From NCBI GenBank assembly GCA_027491415.1, contig JAOZFH010000056.1:1-64000 (forward strand): a DNA stretch of 64,000 nucleotides, read 5' to 3'. The DNA is from Thermoproteota archaeon. Lineage in GTDB: Archaea; Korarchaeota; Korarchaeia; Korarchaeales; Korarchaeaceae. Positions 23,212 to 32,069 of this stretch are shown here, piece after piece. A model generated the notes under the pieces. That model was not told the origin of the DNA. It ran no database searches and worked only from the letters and a program-made list of their open reading frames with translations. Both the position numbers and the translations under genes were made by a program. The stretch's first letter is position 1. The number at the start of each line of letters is the position of its first letter.

Positions 23212-25368
23212 TCACCTCGGCAGGAGGGCGGCTGCCTCCCTTATGATATTCTCGGCCAGCTTGGGGCCTATACCGGGGATGGCCTGGAGCGCCCTCGGGC
23301 TCGCCTTTGCCAGGTCCTCTAGCGTCTTGAACCCAGCCGAGTACAGGAGCCTCGCCCTCCTCCTGCCGACGCCCGGAATCCTGGTCAGGTGGAGTATCTC
23401 CTGCTTCACCCCAGCCTCCAGCCTCGCGGATAGGTTCCTCAAATATGCGGCCTCTTTCGGCCTACCAAACAGCCTGGCTATCTCGGAAAACGCGTACGCC
23501 AGCCAGGTCGCAACCTCCACGTAGCTCCTCAGGTCTCCCGGCTCGACGCCGTATGTCTCCTCGATGAGGGCCTCGGGCGCTTCCTCGATCCATGCCCTGA
23601 GCACGGCGGCCATCTTCACGGCCGAGAACCAGCTGAAGGTAACCTCAAGCGGGAGTTCCTCCGGTGGTATCAGCGGTTCAATTTCCTCCAAAAGTTCCTC
23701 AACCTCAGGGGACTCCCTGGATCTGACGGGCGCCTTGTACATGTCTGGGAGGAGACCTATCAGGTGGAGCGCCGACGCGTCCCTCACTCTCTCGTCCACG
23801 GACAACAGTCTCTCGGACGCCTTGGCCATCATCAGGGCGGACACCGGGTCCACGTAGAGCTGGGCGGTCCTGATGCCGAACATCGTGGCCGCCAACCTAC
23901 CACCCGAGACCTCCCTCACGAAGCCCTCTCGAACGAGGAAGTCCAGGGCCGGCGGTATCAGCCGAGACACCACCTCCTCACCGGCCTGAATGTGGAGGAG
24001 GGTGCGCTCCAACACCGTGGACACATCCCTCGCCGACGCTGGAGACTTGAGAACTATGAGGGAGAGAAGGTGCGTCCTGAACTTGTGGGGGTCGTCGAGC
24101 TTGGAGACTATTGGTTCGATTTTCCCCGCCGAGTACTCTCTGAGCAGCTCCTCAGCGTCCTTTCGACTTGAAGCGACGACTATGGCCTCGCCGACCTCGT
24201 CGAATCCGGGTCTGCCGGCCCTCCCTGCCATTTGGTGAAACTCCATGACCGTTATGGGGGCCTGCCTCCCCTTGGTGCGGTCGTACCTCTTGTGGCTCTT
24301 TATCACGACCGTCCTGGCGGGGAGATTTACCCCGGCCGCGAGAGTCGGGGTGGCCGCTATCGCGAGCAGTACGCCCCTCCTGAACGCTCCCTCCACCGTC
24401 CGCCTGGCCCTGTAAGGAAGGCCCGCGTGGTGGAATGCGGCCCCCCCTCTACATGCCTCAGCCAGCTTCTCCAGGAGGCGCGTCCTCGGCTCTAGGCTCA
24501 GGATGGATTCGGCCAGCTCCCGGGTGGCGTCCCTGTCGAACCCAATCATGTGAGCCGACAGGGCCCTGGCAACCTTGAAGGCGCCCGCGACCGATGATCT
24601 CCTAGTTGGGTAGAAGATGAGGACTTGTCCGCCGTCGCGGACGGACCTCAGTGCGAGATCCACTTCTGGCATCCCCGTCCTCCTAGGAATCTTCTCCTCC
24701 CCCCCATCCTCCCAGAGGATGATCCCGCCCGACCTTGAGTAGGCGCCCACCCTCAGGGGGACCGGCCTCCAGGGGACTGAGATCGGCTCGGCCTCGAGCC
24801 AGGCAGACACCTCTTCCAGATTGGCGACCGTGGCCGAGAGGGCGATTCTCCTGATGTTGGGGTTGGAGTCGATGAGCTTCGCCACGGTCATCTCAATGGT
24901 CGGCCCCCTCTCGGAGTCGTGGGCGAAGTGTATCTCGTCGAAGACCGCGGTCGTGAGCTCGGAGAGCCAGGCTGGATCGTGGCGGATTATCGAGTCTAGC
25001 TTCTCGTAGGTGGTGATAATCACGTCGTGCCTGCCCAGAGGCTCCTCCGAGGAGTCGTAGTCTCCCACGGACATCCTGACGGAGAACCCGAGGGGCCCGT
25101 ATCGCGCCCTAAACGACTCGTACTTCTCAGATGCGATCGCCCTGAGGGGAACCACGTAAACGCATTTTCCCTCGTGTAAGAGGTCGTGCAGTGCGGCGAT
25201 CTCGGCGGCCAAGGTCTTGCCGCTGGCCGTCGGGGATGCGAGCACGAAGTTGCCCTTCCTCACCAGTCCCCTCCGGGCCACCTCCACCTGTGGCGGGAAG
25301 AGTTCTGAGATGCCCCACTCGGTGAGGATGTCCGCGACTTCCGGAGGTAGGAGGTCTCGAACGGACAT
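23212..25368 (-). CDS. hel308: Hel308 superfamily 2 DNA helicase
   Basis: 718-residue ATP-dependent 3'-5' helicase acting at stalled forks. The order is Q motif FPPQVEVARRGL, Walker A ASPTASGKTLAAE (~44-56), DEIH box (~143-146), SAT (~184-186), motif VI QMAGRAGRPG, then the winged helix and ratchet domain. A C-terminal helix-hairpin-helix domain carries IPGVGRRRARLLY and IPGIGPKLAENII. The Hel308 layout is complete. ATG 25368 lies 16 bases after the mcm stop. Placement between mcm and purB suggests co-expression with the replisome. Confidence 0.95.
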   Translation of the reverse strand: MSVRDLLPPEVADILTEWGISELFPPQVEVARRGLVRKGNFVLASPTASGKTLAAEIAALHDLLHEGKCVYVVPLRAIASEKYESFRARYGPLGFSVRMSVGDYDSSEEPLGRHDVIITTYEKLDSIIRHDPAWLSELTTAVFDEIHFAHDSERGPTIEMTVAKLIDSNPNIRRIALSATVANLEEVSAWLEAEPISVPWRPVPLRVGAYSRSGGIILWEDGGEEKIPRRTGMPEVDLALRSVRDGGQVLIFYPTRRSSVAGAFKVARALSAHMIGFDRDATRELAESILSLEPRTRLLEKLAEACRGGAAFHHAGLPYRARRTVEGAFRRGVLLAIAATPTLAAGVNLPARTVVIKSHKRYDRTKGRQAPITVMEFHQMAGRAGRPGFDEVGEAIVVASSRKDAEELLREYSAGKIEPIVSKLDDPHKFRTHLLSLIVLKSPASARDVSTVLERTLLHIQAGEEVVSRLIPPALDFLVREGFVREVSGGRLAATMFGIRTAQLYVDPVSALMMAKASERLLSVDERVRDASALHLIGLLPDMYKAPVRSRESPEVEELLEEIEPLIPPEELPLEVTFSWFSAVKMAAVLRAWIEEAPEALIEETYGVEPGDLRSYVEVATWLAYAFSEIARLFGRPKEAAYLRNLSARLEAGVKQEILHLTRIPGVGRRRARLLYSAGFKTLEDLAKASPRALQAIPGIGPKLAENIIREAAALLPR

Positions 25369-25384
25369 CAGGCTGCTCCTCCTT

Positions 25385-28300
25385 CTATAGCGCCGTGGAG
25401 CCCGACGCGGGCTTCAGGAATCCAGGCCTTGGGGAGTATATGAGCCCGTTCTCCCTGAGGACGCGGATCTCGTTCCTCACAATTCTCTCCTCGATCTGGA
25501 GGACCTCCATCGCTTCCCTAATGAATTCCTCCTCCGAGACCATCCTCGAGTCCGCCTTTGTCGCCATCTCGTTCAGGAGCTTCATCAGCTCCTCCCGCCT
25601 CCTAGTGGCCGACATGTACGCCCCAACGACGCCCGTCATGTCTGGCATCCCGGTGGTCCGATCGAGGCCGACGTCGTAGAGCATCTCCCTCATGAGCTCG
25701 ACCGCCGTCAGGGCGTCCTCCTCCGTGACGTAGGATCGAAGGAACATCCTCGCCCTGGCCTCGGCCAGCCTTATCAGGGCCTCCAGCTGCCTGGCGGTGA
25801 GCGGAATTGGGAGCGGCCCCTCCATCTCACCCGCCAGCTTTCCGACCTCTCTCCTCATGCTCAGGTAGAATTCCCTGATCACCCTAGAGGCTTCCTCAGT
25901 CATCTGGGGTCTTATTCTTTGGCGGGCGTACGCTATGTACTTCTTCAGGAGGTCTGGTGGGATGGCGGGCTCCACGTCCGGGTTTACGCCCATCCTAGCC
26001 TTCAGTATGTGGTCCGCAACCCCGGCGTCGTAGTCCTCCTCCGGCACGTCCTTGATCAAGTAGATCAGGTCAAACCTCGAGAGGATCGTGGGCGGGAGGT
26101 TTATGTTCTCGGCAGGGCTCCTCAAGGGATCGTACCTACCATACTTCGGGTTGGCGGCCGCGATTATGGTCGTTCTGGCATTCAGCGTTGCCACTATCCC
26201 CGCCTTCGCTATGGATATCGTCTGCTGCTCCATGGCTTCGTGGATCGCCCTCCTGTCATTCTCGTTCATCTTGTCGAACTCGTCTATGCAGGCGACCCCC
26301 CTGTCCGCCAGAACCAGTGCGCCCGCCTCCAGCGTCCACCCGCCCGTCGCCGCGTCGCGGACGACCGCAGCGGTCAACCCTGCGGCCGTTGCCCCCTTGC
26401 CCGTAGTGTAGAGTCCTCTCGGCGCTATCTGAGCAGTGTACTTGAGCAGCTGGCTGTTGTGTACGATGAAGCCGTTCGCTACGAAGTTCCTGTTGTAGGG
26501 AACCTCCACGTCGTACACCCAGCCGTCCCCGTGGACCGTCCTGACGGACTCCACTTCATCCCAGGCTACGTCAGACTCAACTAGCATGTTGAGGTAGGCC
26601 AGCTCACGCCTGATCTCCCGTCCTGTTGGGTATGACCCGAGGAGGTCCCCCGCGGCCCTCTCGAGCTCCAGCAAGACCTTCCTGAGGCGAGACCTGGGGA
26701 TGTGGGCGAGACCCCTCTCGTACCGTATGAGCGTGGAGATCGGAATTCCCAGCTTTTCCCGGGAGACGCCGAGTGATCGCCTTATCCGGTGGAGGATCCT
26801 CCCTACGTGCGGGATCTTGTCGCTTAGATCGGAACCACCTGTGTCTCGCTTGATTAACGCCTCCGCTGGCAGGATCTCGGATAGGTCAACGTTTTGGTTG
26901 AGGACGGAGATCTGAGAGGCCGACAAGAGGAGTCGATGGCCCGACTTGGAGGGCTGAATCCTGGGGTGTGTCACGCCCAGCCTGGAGAGGATCAGGCGGA
27001 GCTGATGCATGATCTTCGGATTACGGGCCACGATTGCCAGACAGCGAGTCTTCTTTAGGTAGGACGACTCTGCCCTGAGATATCCCTTCAGGAAGGCTAC
27101 TAGGTGAGAAACTTCGGCTGAGACGATCCAAAATGGGATTTCGCGGGTGCTCGGGTGGCCGTCAAGTGTGGGTATAAGTCTCGAGAGATCAGCTGCCAGT
27201 CTCTTCTTCACGCGGAGCCTCACGTGACAGAGCCTTCCGTGCTCCTCCAACCTTACGACTCCGGCTTCTTTGGCCAGCTCGGCAAATCTCTGCGCGGCGC
27301 TTGGTAGCAGTAGAAGATGGTATTCTCTCCCTCGACCGGCGTCGAGGATCCTCGCCCTGGTGAGCAAGATTCCGAGGAGCTCCATGAGGGAAGGTGTGAT
27401 CTGGATCCAGTGGGTGACGGGAGGATGAACGCTCGGCGGCTGAAAGCTGCCCACGATGGCTACAAAGGTACCCGGCCTCAGCTCAGACGCCGGGAGGTAC
27501 TTAACGTAGCCGTCGGTGTCTAGGACAAGAAACGGGTGGTTCTTTGTCACCTTAATCCGCAGGCCGGTCTTGGTGCGGACCTCCAAGAGATCGCTGTTCT
27601 GAGAGCGCTTTGCGGCCGCCGTGGGGTCCACCCAATCCAAGGAGAGAGTCGGAGACATGGAGAGAACCCTCGTGTTGACCCCGCTTACCTTCCCGTCTGG
27701 AGCATCAAACGCCGTAGACTCGTCTATGAGCGAGTCCACTCGAGTCGGGCCATCTTTGGTAAACACCAGCGTGTCTCTACTCACGCACTTCGCCGTGCCC
27801 GGATCTCCCACGAAGAGGAGGTTGATCTCGCCCCTTATTCGGGTCCCATCCGGAAGGACTACCGGGTTCCCTCCGAAGAGGGCCAGGGCTATCGCCTTCT
27901 TCTTGATCCTGTGGCCGTAGATAGAAGGAGCTATCGAGTCGACGATCTTCTCCTCGAGCTTGGAGTCACGCGCTAACTCCAATATCGCTCTCTCGTCCTC
28001 CGGTGTTATCTCGATCTTCTCGTACGTCCTTGTCGGAACCTCCACGTCGTTCACGACGAGGTACCTCTTGAACAGGATGCCGTAACCGGAGTCTTCTTGC
28101 CGACGCGCCGGACGAAGGTCGATTATGGCGGTGAGAGTCACCCGGTCGCCCGGCTTGACCTCGTCGACGAGGTCGTCGGTTAGGATGGCGTCTACGTGCT
28201 TAGGCATGGCTCCAGGCGGGAGGTCCTCAGGCCGCTCCTGAACCCGAATAACCTGCCAGCTGACCAGCTCGGTCTTCTCCAAGTCCCTCTTTAGTGTGGC

Positions 28301-28843
28301 TTTCCCGCAGGTCGGGCAGGTCTTTGGTTTGGGTTCCATGGGATCTAAAAGGAGCGGAACTCCGTAATCCGGGCAGTCTGGGTTCCGGCACACGTAGGCG
28401 ATCTTCACTGGCTTGTCGAATACGTCGGAGACGCGGATGACTATTCCGGAGAGTTGGACAAACCTTCCGAGGGAGTAGGATGGGAGGTCTCTTATGGACG
28501 CCGTCGTGGGTAGGTTGTAAAACCTGATATGGAACTTACCGGAGGCGTAAAGCTCTAACTCCTCTCCGGAGATGTCACCGTACCTCCTTACTAATCTAGC
28601 CAAGGCCAGGGAGGCGGCCTCGAGGTGACGCTGTGGGTTCACCAGCAGATCCTTCGCAATTTCCCTGGAGGGGAGGTGGGAGAAGAGGTCTTGGTAGTCC
28701 ACCCTAAGGGATCTCTTTCGAGACTCCACCATCTCCGGTATCTTGTTAAGATACTTCCTCTCCCCGGCCTCGTCAACGAACGTTACGATGAAATCCTCGT
28801 AGACTGCGACCAGATCCCCGTCAAACTCCGCGGTCTCCCCCAT
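25385..28843 (-). CDS. mcm: Replicative DNA helicase MCM, interrupted by an intein
   Basis: 1152-residue precursor; about 708 residues remain after splicing, which is normal for archaeal MCM. The N-terminal domain contains a zinc site (CRNPDCPDYG and CPTCG). The AAA+ Walker A GDPGTAK is split at residue 352/353 by a 444-residue intein and resumes SQLLKYTAQIAPRG. Walker B is CIDEFDKM, sensor 1 is IIAAANPKYGRYDP, and the arginine finger region is LSRFDLIYL. A C-terminal winged helix ends the protein. Splicing is required for activity because the P-loop Ser follows the intein. The start overlaps gins by 23 bases. Confidence 0.97.
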   Translation of the reverse strand: MGETAEFDGDLVAVYEDFIVTFVDEAGERKYLNKIPEMVESRKRSLRVDYQDLFSHLPSREIAKDLLVNPQRHLEAASLALARLVRRYGDISGEELELYASGKFHIRFYNLPTTASIRDLPSYSLGRFVQLSGIVIRVSDVFDKPVKIAYVCRNPDCPDYGVPLLLDPMEPKPKTCPTCGKATLKRDLEKTELVSWQVIRVQERPEDLPPGAMPKHVDAILTDDLVDEVKPGDRVTLTAIIDLRPARRQEDSGYGILFKRYLVVNDVEVPTRTYEKIEITPEDERAILELARDSKLEEKIVDSIAPSIYGHRIKKKAIALALFGGNPVVLPDGTRIRGEINLLFVGDPGTAKCVSRDTLVFTKDGPTRVDSLIDESTAFDAPDGKVSGVNTRVLSMSPTLSLDWVDPTAAAKRSQNSDLLEVRTKTGLRIKVTKNHPFLVLDTDGYVKYLPASELRPGTFVAIVGSFQPPSVHPPVTHWIQITPSLMELLGILLTRARILDAGRGREYHLLLLPSAAQRFAELAKEAGVVRLEEHGRLCHVRLRVKKRLAADLSRLIPTLDGHPSTREIPFWIVSAEVSHLVAFLKGYLRAESSYLKKTRCLAIVARNPKIMHQLRLILSRLGVTHPRIQPSKSGHRLLLSASQISVLNQNVDLSEILPAEALIKRDTGGSDLSDKIPHVGRILHRIRRSLGVSREKLGIPISTLIRYERGLAHIPRSRLRKVLLELERAAGDLLGSYPTGREIRRELAYLNMLVESDVAWDEVESVRTVHGDGWVYDVEVPYNRNFVANGFIVHNSQLLKYTAQIAPRGLYTTGKGATAAGLTAAVVRDAATGGWTLEAGALVLADRGVACIDEFDKMNENDRRAIHEAMEQQTISIAKAGIVATLNARTTIIAAANPKYGRYDPLRSPAENINLPPTILSRFDLIYLIKDVPEEDYDAGVADHILKARMGVNPDVEPAIPPDLLKKYIAYARQRIRPQMTEEASRVIREFYLSMRREVGKLAGEMEGPLPIPLTARQLEALIRLAEARARMFLRSYVTEEDALTAVELMREMLYDVGLDRTTGMPDMTGVVGAYMSATRRREELMKLLNEMATKADSRMVSEEEFIREAMEVLQIEERIVRNEIRVLRENGLIYSPRPGFLKPASGSTAL
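26456..27787 (-). mobile_element. Intein in the MCM P-loop with degenerate LAGLIDADG endonuclease
   Basis: 444 residues, inserted between Lys and Ser of the Walker A motif. Splicing blocks are intact: Cys1 (CVSRDTLVF), block B TKNHPFLVL, block F VYDVEVPYNRNFVANG, and block G ending VHN before extein Ser. The endonuclease part is decayed: the first dodecapeptide reads LLGILLTRAR and the second LKGYLRAESS, both lacking the catalytic Asp/Gly residues. A helix-turn-helix of Xre style (LGVSREKLGIPISTLIRYER) lies between the endonuclease remnant and the C-terminal splicing block. It is therefore probably splicing-competent but unable to home. Confidence 0.92.
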
Positions 28844-29396
28844 CCTCCCCCTTCTCGCCCAAGAGTAAGCTTATCCACCTACCGATTATAAGCCTGATCT
28901 GAGCGTAGACAACTCGTTCAGGTGGAGTTAGCCTCTCTACAAGCCTCTTTTCGACGACCTCAGATTCGGTCGCCAGAACAGCGTATCTGAGGGCCTTAGA
29001 CAGTCTCTTCTTGATCAGGTCCCGCCCGGTTATGTAGAGCCTTCGCGCGGCGAGCGGATCGCCTGCCTCGACCTCGATCTTCTTTCTCTCTCGCAGGAAC
29101 CATGTGAACGTAGCCGGTGGGAGTCTCGTGAGGCGAGAGGTCACCAGTTCCTTACTGAGAAGGGTTTCGAAGGACTTGAGGTCCAAGGGGTCCGCATATT
29201 CTGCGACTCCCAGCGATGTTAAGGTGTCGGCCAGCCATGCGGGGACGTCGATCTCCATGCCCTTCTTCAGCGGCCATGGGAACTCCTCAGGAAGGCCCTC
29301 TACAGTCTTAATCACCTTCACTCGGACCTCTGGGAGACTAATCAGCAGATTTGACGTCTCGGCCGACAGCGTGGGTAGGAGTCCCACCTTCTGCAA
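28821..29396 (-). CDS. gins23: GINS complex subunit (Gins23/15-type)
   Basis: 191 residues. The opening beta-rich B-domain-like part has EVRVKVIKTVEGLPEEFPWP, LKKGMEIDVPAWLADTLTSLG and AEYADP, the characteristic Gins23 opening. A helical A domain follows, rich in Leu/Arg/Glu. GINS links MCM and the archaeal Cdc45/GAN protein in the CMG helicase. It lies directly upstream of and overlaps mcm by 23 bases, an association common in archaea that supports the assignment. TTG 29396 is the start. The promoter holds a TATA-like element inside a dyad shared with nadK. Confidence 0.85.
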   Translation of the reverse strand: MQKVGLLPTLSAETSNLLISLPEVRVKVIKTVEGLPEEFPWPLKKGMEIDVPAWLADTLTSLGVAEYADPLDLKSFETLLSKELVTSRLTRLPPATFTWFLRERKKIEVEAGDPLAARRLYITGRDLIKKRLSKALRYAVLATESEVVEKRLVERLTPPERVVYAQIRLIIGRWISLLLGEKGEDGGDRGV

Positions 29397-29406
29397 GGTG
29401 AGGGCC

Positions 29407-29427
29407 TCAGCCTAATAACTTGGCTGA
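29407..29427. promoter_or_regulatory. Dyad symmetric element between divergent gins23-mcm and nadK
   Basis: TCAGCC at 29407-29412 and GGCTGA at 29422-29427 form a perfect 6-bp inverted repeat around the 9-base A/T core TAATAACTT. The core could itself act as a TATA element in both directions: it is ~30 bases before the nadK ATG, and ~17 bases before the gins TTG. A regulator binding here would block both promoters. The repeat is seen; its role is inferred. Confidence 0.45.
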
Positions 29428-29447
29428 AGCCAGGGATCGCGAGCCTC

Positions 29448-30275
29448 ATGAGAGCTCACCCAATAGAGAGGGTTCACCTGTACGTGAGGGAGGATAGCCC
29501 GGAGGCATCAAGGCTGGCCGAGAGGGCGGTCAGGTTTCTCTCTGACCACGGAGTAGAGATACTCAGAGAACCCTCGCCGGTCGAGTCCAGGCCCGGCGCC
29601 ATCGTCATGGCGATCGGCGGTGATGGAACCCTGCTGAAGGCCTATCACGACTCAGGGGGAGCCCTCCCTTTGATCGGCGTCAAGGACGGAACGTACGGAC
29701 TCCTAATGGAGTTGGATGAAGGTAGCCTCCAGAAAGGTCTCAGGAGGCTTGTCGAGGGAGATTATGAGGTCGTCACGCACCCAGCCGTCCGGCTCGAGGG
29801 AGTTCCGGTTTCCCCCGCGTTAAACGAGGTGCTGCTGGCCTGTGGTATTAGGGGGAAGGCAAGCAAGCTCTCGGTGTACGTTGGTGGGGCGTTTGTGAAC
29901 TCGTTCATTGCGGATGGCTTGATATTCGCGACCCCGCTGGGATCGATGGCTTACTCGCTGTCTGCTGGCGGACCGCTAGTCGACCCCAGGGTCGACGCGC
30001 TGGTGGCCGCCCCGCTGGCGGCCTGGCCGCCAAGCATGATAGTGCCGGTCACCTCCTTCGTTGCACCCATGAACATAGAGGTGAGAGTGGAGTCCAATAG
30101 GGACCTCGTCGGAATCATAGACGGCCAAGTGGAAGTCCCGCTACAGAGGGAGGCGAAGATCAGGCTCGTCGGGGATGGGCCGAGATTTGCTAGGATGTAT
30201 CCGGAACCAGAGGGGTTCTACGGGAGGATAGTCGAGAGAGCCGGGAGGTGGTCGGCCCGCAAAAACGTCAAATAG
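29448..30275 (+). CDS. nadK: NAD kinase
   Basis: Phosphorylates NAD to NADP. Family motifs: AIGGDGTLLKAYH (~51-63), PALNEVLLA (~122-130, the NE pair), and the nucleotide loop TPLGSMAYSLSAGGPLV (~164-180). The last is usually TPTGSTAYSLSAGG, so two positions differ (Leu and Met for the two Thr), but the framework is intact. 275 residues is normal. ATG 29448 is ~30 bases from the A/T core of the upstream dyad, so the message may be leaderless. tRNA-Leu follows 24 bases after the stop. Confidence 0.93.
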   Translation: MRAHPIERVHLYVREDSPEASRLAERAVRFLSDHGVEILREPSPVESRPGAIVMAIGGDGTLLKAYHDSGGALPLIGVKDGTYGLLMELDEGSLQKGLRRLVEGDYEVVTHPAVRLEGVPVSPALNEVLLACGIRGKASKLSVYVGGAFVNSFIADGLIFATPLGSMAYSLSAGGPLVDPRVDALVAAPLAAWPPSMIVPVTSFVAPMNIEVRVESNRDLVGIIDGQVEVPLQREAKIRLVGDGPRFARMYPEPEGFYGRIVERAGRWSARKNVK

Positions 30276-30299
30276 GAGGTCCTCCCACTATCAACACGG

Positions 30300-30388
30300 G
30301 CGGGGGTGGCCGAGCCTGGTCCAAGGCGGCGGACTCAAGATCCGCTGGGCGTAGGCCCGCGTGGGTTCAAATCCCACCCCCCGCACCA
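30300..30388 (+). tRNA. tRNA-Leu(CAA)
   Basis: Acceptor GCGGGGG/CCCCCGC, anticodon stem GCGGA/TCCGC around loop CTCAAGA (anticodon CAA), a long variable arm typical of class II tRNAs, T arm with GGTTCAAATCC, discriminator A and encoded CCA. No intron. Confidence 0.95.
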
Positions 30389-30403
30389 CTTCTTACCCGG
30401 GAT

Positions 30404-31564
30404 CTAATCCGAGGAACTCAGCAATCGAGAGGCCGTCTCAGATAGTTCGATCAGTTTGGTCCTCCCCAGGGTGGTTCTATTTATCAACCCAAGTTCTTCC
30501 AGCCTCTTGAGCATTCTAGAGACCTTGCTCTTAGAGAAGCCCACCATGGGCGGGATATCCCGCTGGGATACAGATCCACCGGCCGCCTGCACGGTTTCAA
30601 GGATCTTCATCTCCTCCGGAGAGAGTTGGGAGAGGACTGTCTTTGGCGGGGCCTCCTCCTTCACCGTGGGCGTCTCTCTGGGCTGCGTCAATTTACGCCT
30701 GAGCAGCAGGTAGGTGAGCGCGGCCGAGGTCAGGGCTGCGAGGCCATTGGACCCCACCAAGACGACCACACTCATGGGGGCTACCTGGCCCGACGTGGTA
30801 TTCCCCGGGGGATTCTGCTGGGACTGAGGCGGCGGGCTGGGGGTTCCCAGCAGGGAATAGGTAACGATAAAGAGCCTGCCCTCGCCGGGCGCCACCGTAA
30901 GATTTGTCCAGCTGACCTGCGTCCTTCTGGTAACCAGATTCGCCTCGATCACCGGCTTGTTGGGATAGAAGAGATTCATGAGCGGGCTGAGCTGGGTGAG
31001 CAGGGCATCCCTGGGAAGGAGGACTGTGACCTGCGTGTCTGTGATGCCCTGGACTAGGCTCAGGTTGGGGTTGTATAGGTTGAAGTTGAACATCCTGTAA
31101 CCTCCGGTCGTAGAGTTGCTGCCGATCGGCATCCAAGGCTTGACGTAACCCCCGGATAGGGCCACGTAGGAGATCTGAAAGGTCCCCTTCTCGCCCGGGG
31201 GTACGGGCGAGGGGAGGACTTCGACGAGCAATGTGGTGTCTGGTCCATTTAAGACCTCGACCCGCGCTCCCTCAGAGGTCGAGACGCTCGACTGGTCCAG
31301 TTTTATCAGTTCAGCTGGCCCGAGCGGAATAGAAATCGCCTTCACGGATATTCTGGAGCTCTCCGGGTTGAAGAATGTGCCCGATATGGTGACCTTGGAC
31401 GTATCGTCGCTCGAGATATCCACGTAGGCTCTGAACTCAACTAAATACGGGAACTCTTCTGGTGTTGGCTCGCATCTAACTGGCAGCGTCCCAAGCGCCA
31501 GCACTGATAGCAGAGCCACCGCCGAGATAGCGACGGCAAACGTCGAATTTATCGGCCAGCGCAT
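30404..31564 (-). CDS. Membrane-tethered winged-helix protein with secreted sensor domain
   Basis: 386 residues with an unusual layout. A signal peptide (~1-30) is followed by a beta-rich extracytoplasmic domain (~31-240) with Asn-glycosylation sequons (NST, NLT) and a Pro/Gln/Asn-rich stalk (~241-262). One membrane helix (~264-288) ends in LLLRRK. The cytoplasmic tail carries a MarR-like winged helix (~315-382: SPEEMKILETV, VGFSKSKVSRMLKRLEELGL, wing NRTTLGRTKLIELSE). It looks like a one-component regulator that senses outside the cell and binds DNA inside. Its target is unknown. The ATG 31564 start faces an A/T-rich region holding a 10-bp direct repeat. Confidence 0.75.
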   Translation of the reverse strand: MRWPINSTFAVAISAVALLSVLALGTLPVRCEPTPEEFPYLVEFRAYVDISSDDTSKVTISGTFFNPESSRISVKAISIPLGPAELIKLDQSSVSTSEGARVEVLNGPDTTLLVEVLPSPVPPGEKGTFQISYVALSGGYVKPWMPIGSNSTTGGYRMFNFNLYNPNLSLVQGITDTQVTVLLPRDALLTQLSPLMNLFYPNKPVIEANLVTRRTQVSWTNLTVAPGEGRLFIVTYSLLGTPSPPPQSQQNPPGNTTSGQVAPMSVVVLVGSNGLAALTSAALTYLLLRRKLTQPRETPTVKEEAPPKTVLSQLSPEEMKILETVQAAGGSVSQRDIPPMVGFSKSKVSRMLKRLEELGLINRTTLGRTKLIELSETASRLLSSSD

Positions 31565-31590
31565 CGAGTCGACATTCCGAGAACTTAATT

Positions 31591-31610
31591 AATCGTTCAT
31601 AATCGTTTAT
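31591..31610. repeat. 10-bp direct repeat, possible operator, in the regulator/Toprim intergenic region
   Basis: AATCGTTCAT at 31591-31600 is followed directly by AATCGTTTAT at 31601-31610 (9 of 10 identical). One helical turn per unit puts both copies on the same DNA face. It lies ~27 bases upstream of the membrane-tethered winged-helix gene (minus strand) and ~80 bases upstream of the Toprim gene. It is a plausible binding site for that regulator. Confidence 0.45.
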
Positions 31611-31689
31611 TGACGGATCTATATGCCCAAGACTGTCGAACGAGATCGATGAAGACCTGGGAAACGAAAAGGGAAGGTGACCATGTCTA

Positions 31690-32067
31690 ATGACCAAGCC
31701 ACAGCTCGATGTTGAGGGGATAAAGCGCTGGGCCAAGACGCTCTCAGAGGAGTCCCTTCGGGGGGGGACCCTGATAGTCGTCGAAGGTAAGAGGGACGTT
31801 CAGGCTCTCGTAAAACTGGGGGTACGCGCCCACTTCATCACTGTTGTCGAGCTAGCGCGTGAAATGAGGGTAGAGGGCTCCCCGGCTGTCTGCGGCAAAA
31901 GATACGTGATCCTGACTGACTTCGATTCAGAAGGGAGGAAAATCAGGGAGAGGCTGGAGTCTGAACTGAGCCAGCTGGGCGCCACCATCGTCCGCTGGCC
32001 TGTCGCGGGATACCTTAGGCTAGGCCTCCCAGTGAGGGTGGAGGAGTGCTCCTCCCTGGAGGTGTGA
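31690..32067 (+). CDS. Small Toprim-domain protein (UPF0292-like)
   Basis: 125 residues forming a bare Toprim fold. The first acidic motif is TLIVVEGKRDVQALVKLG (~27-44) with the conserved Glu and the following Lys/Arg-Asp. The second is YVILTDFDSEGRKIRERL (~76-93) with the DxD pair that binds Mg2+. Toprim domains occur in primases, topoisomerases and RNase M5; this stand-alone archaeal type is usually called UPF0292, with unknown substrate. ATG 31690 follows GGAAGGTGA. The next gene starts 3 bases after the stop, indicating a two-gene operon. Confidence 0.8.
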   Translation: MTKPQLDVEGIKRWAKTLSEESLRGGTLIVVEGKRDVQALVKLGVRAHFITVVELAREMRVEGSPAVCGKRYVILTDFDSEGRKIRERLESELSQLGATIVRWPVAGYLRLGLPVRVEECSSLEV

Positions 32068-32069
32068 GT

